From Rhynchopus euleeides (Eukaryota; Euglenozoa; Diplonemea; Diplonemida; Diplonemidae): a stretch of DNA of 64,000 nt. Location: positions 1,922,001-1,986,000 of the forward strand of contig OY723286.1 of assembly GCA_963210315.1 (NCBI GenBank). The letters run 5' to 3'. Positions 63,391-64,000 of this stretch are shown one piece after another. A model generated the notes under the pieces. It had not been told where the DNA came from and searched no databases. It saw only the letters and a program-made list of their open reading frames with translations. How positions within the stretch are numbered: position 1 is the first letter of the stretch; every line of letters starts with the position of its first letter. The position numbers and the translations under genes are program-made.

Positions 63391-64000
63391 ATGGAGGTCT
63401 GGCTGGACGTGGAGCTCAGCGGGGAACGGCTCTGCATCGATGTGGACCCCGACCTCACATGGGGGGGCCTGCTGCAACAGGTCGGCGAGGCAACCGGGTT
63501 CAACGAGCGCGACGTGTCCCTCCACATCGAAGGGGCTGAGGAGCCGCTTGTCTACGCAGAGGATGAGACCCTTGCGGACTGCCTGGTGGACCACGGCGTG
63601 ACCCTCTCGGTGCGTGTCTGCAACAAACGCATCCTCAATGCGGTGGAGACAGCCAAGCTGAAGCTCAGGGCATGCCCCCAGTGGGCACGGTATGACCGGG
63701 AAATAGTCATTGCTTCCATAAAGGCTCATGGGAGGGACCGTGAGGTGTTCCACCTGGCCGGGGAAGAGCTGCGGGGCAGCCTTGAGATCGTGACCCTGGC
63801 TGTGAAGGCCAACGGGCGTGCTCTCGAGTTCGCCTCGGAGGATTTGCGTGCGGAGTTTGACGTGGTGCTGACTGCGGTGCGGCAGCACGGCTGTGCATTG
63901 CAGTATGCTGCGCCATACCTTCAGGCGATGGAGTTCATCGTGTTGGCTGCAGTGAGGACGCACGGCTGTGCCTTCCGCCACGCCTCCCCCGACCTGCGTG
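63391..64000 (+). CDS. Ubiquitin-like plus DUF4116-repeat protein, 3'-truncated by the window
   Basis: 203 codons are visible and the frame runs off the right edge. Residues about 1-78 look like a ubiquitin-like beta-grasp domain (opening strand VWLDVELSGERLCIDV, later DETLADCLVDHGVTLSVRV). From about residue 101 come 25-residue repeats of DUF4116 type, at least four, of the form x-x-V-L-x-A-V-x-x-H/N-G-x-A-L-x-x-A-S-x-x-L-R. Examples are FDVVLTAVRQHGCALQYA and EFIVLAAVRTHGCAFRHA. DUF4116 repeats are common in protists and of unknown biochemical role, probably helical scaffolds. No signal peptide. The upstream splice-acceptor-like tract ends two bases before this ATG. Confidence 0.75.
   Translation, partial: MEVWLDVELSGERLCIDVDPDLTWGGLLQQVGEATGFNERDVSLHIEGAEEPLVYAEDETLADCLVDHGVTLSVRVCNKRILNAVETAKLKLRACPQWARYDREIVIASIKAHGRDREVFHLAGEELRGSLEIVTLAVKANGRALEFASEDLRAEFDVVLTAVRQHGCALQYAAPYLQAMEFIVLAAVRTHGCAFRHASPDLR

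Overview
The window comes from a eukaryotic protist, most likely a euglenozoan close to diplonemids. Four observations support this. The 92-codon gene at 61865-62143 is an almost textbook kinetoplastid membrane protein 11 (KMP-11), a family typical of Euglenozoa. Every gene I accept lies on the + strand. Start codons are commonly preceded by a pyrimidine- or CA-rich stretch and an AG that would serve as a trans-splice acceptor. One gene carries a 53-bp GT-AG cis-intron, which would be very unusual in a trypanosomatid but is acceptable in a diplonemid. Coding regions favour G or C, especially G, at third codon positions. The genus remains inference.

The dominant structure is a head-to-tail tandem array of a very large unit. 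Window position 1 matches 27584 and then 52769. The array stops at about 61696, where the third pass diverges into unique DNA. If it is a simple tandem array, this end point places the unit junctions at 8928/8929 and 36511/36512. The window then holds the tail of one unit (1-8928), two whole units (8929-36511, 27,583 bp; 36512-61696, 25,185 bp) and 2.3 kb of right flank. Outside one repeat-bearing gene I found only two differences between units: a synonymous base at 542 versus 28125 and 53310, and an A-run of 15 versus 17.

Each whole unit carries eight + strand genes in this order: a secreted beta-helix-like protein; an Hsp31/DJ-1 family protein with a cis-intron; a secreted giant of pacifastin-like protease-inhibitor domains (43 domains in one unit, 27 in the next, which explains the 2,400-bp length difference); a guanine deaminase with a signal peptide; a ubiquitin-conjugating (E2-like) multidomain protein; a 1,400-residue secreted LamG / zincin-like / SASA-esterase / cadherin-like protein; a secreted class I heme peroxidase; and a secreted protein with a duplicated eight-cysteine domain. 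Six of the eight appear to enter the secretory pathway, so the amplified cassette looks like an extracellular-function cluster (glycan or protein processing, redox chemistry, protease inhibition). How the products cooperate is inference.

Two genes (the LamG protein near its 3' end and the peroxidase in its catalytic domain) have a single-base frame break next to a homopolymer, identical in all three passes. The second Hsp31 gene is frame-broken by the longer A-run. These may be real or homopolymer consensus errors. The right flank holds KMP-11, a low-complexity spacer, and the 5' part of a DUF4116-repeat protein running off the window. I saw no rRNA, tRNA, CRISPR array or recognisable mobile element.
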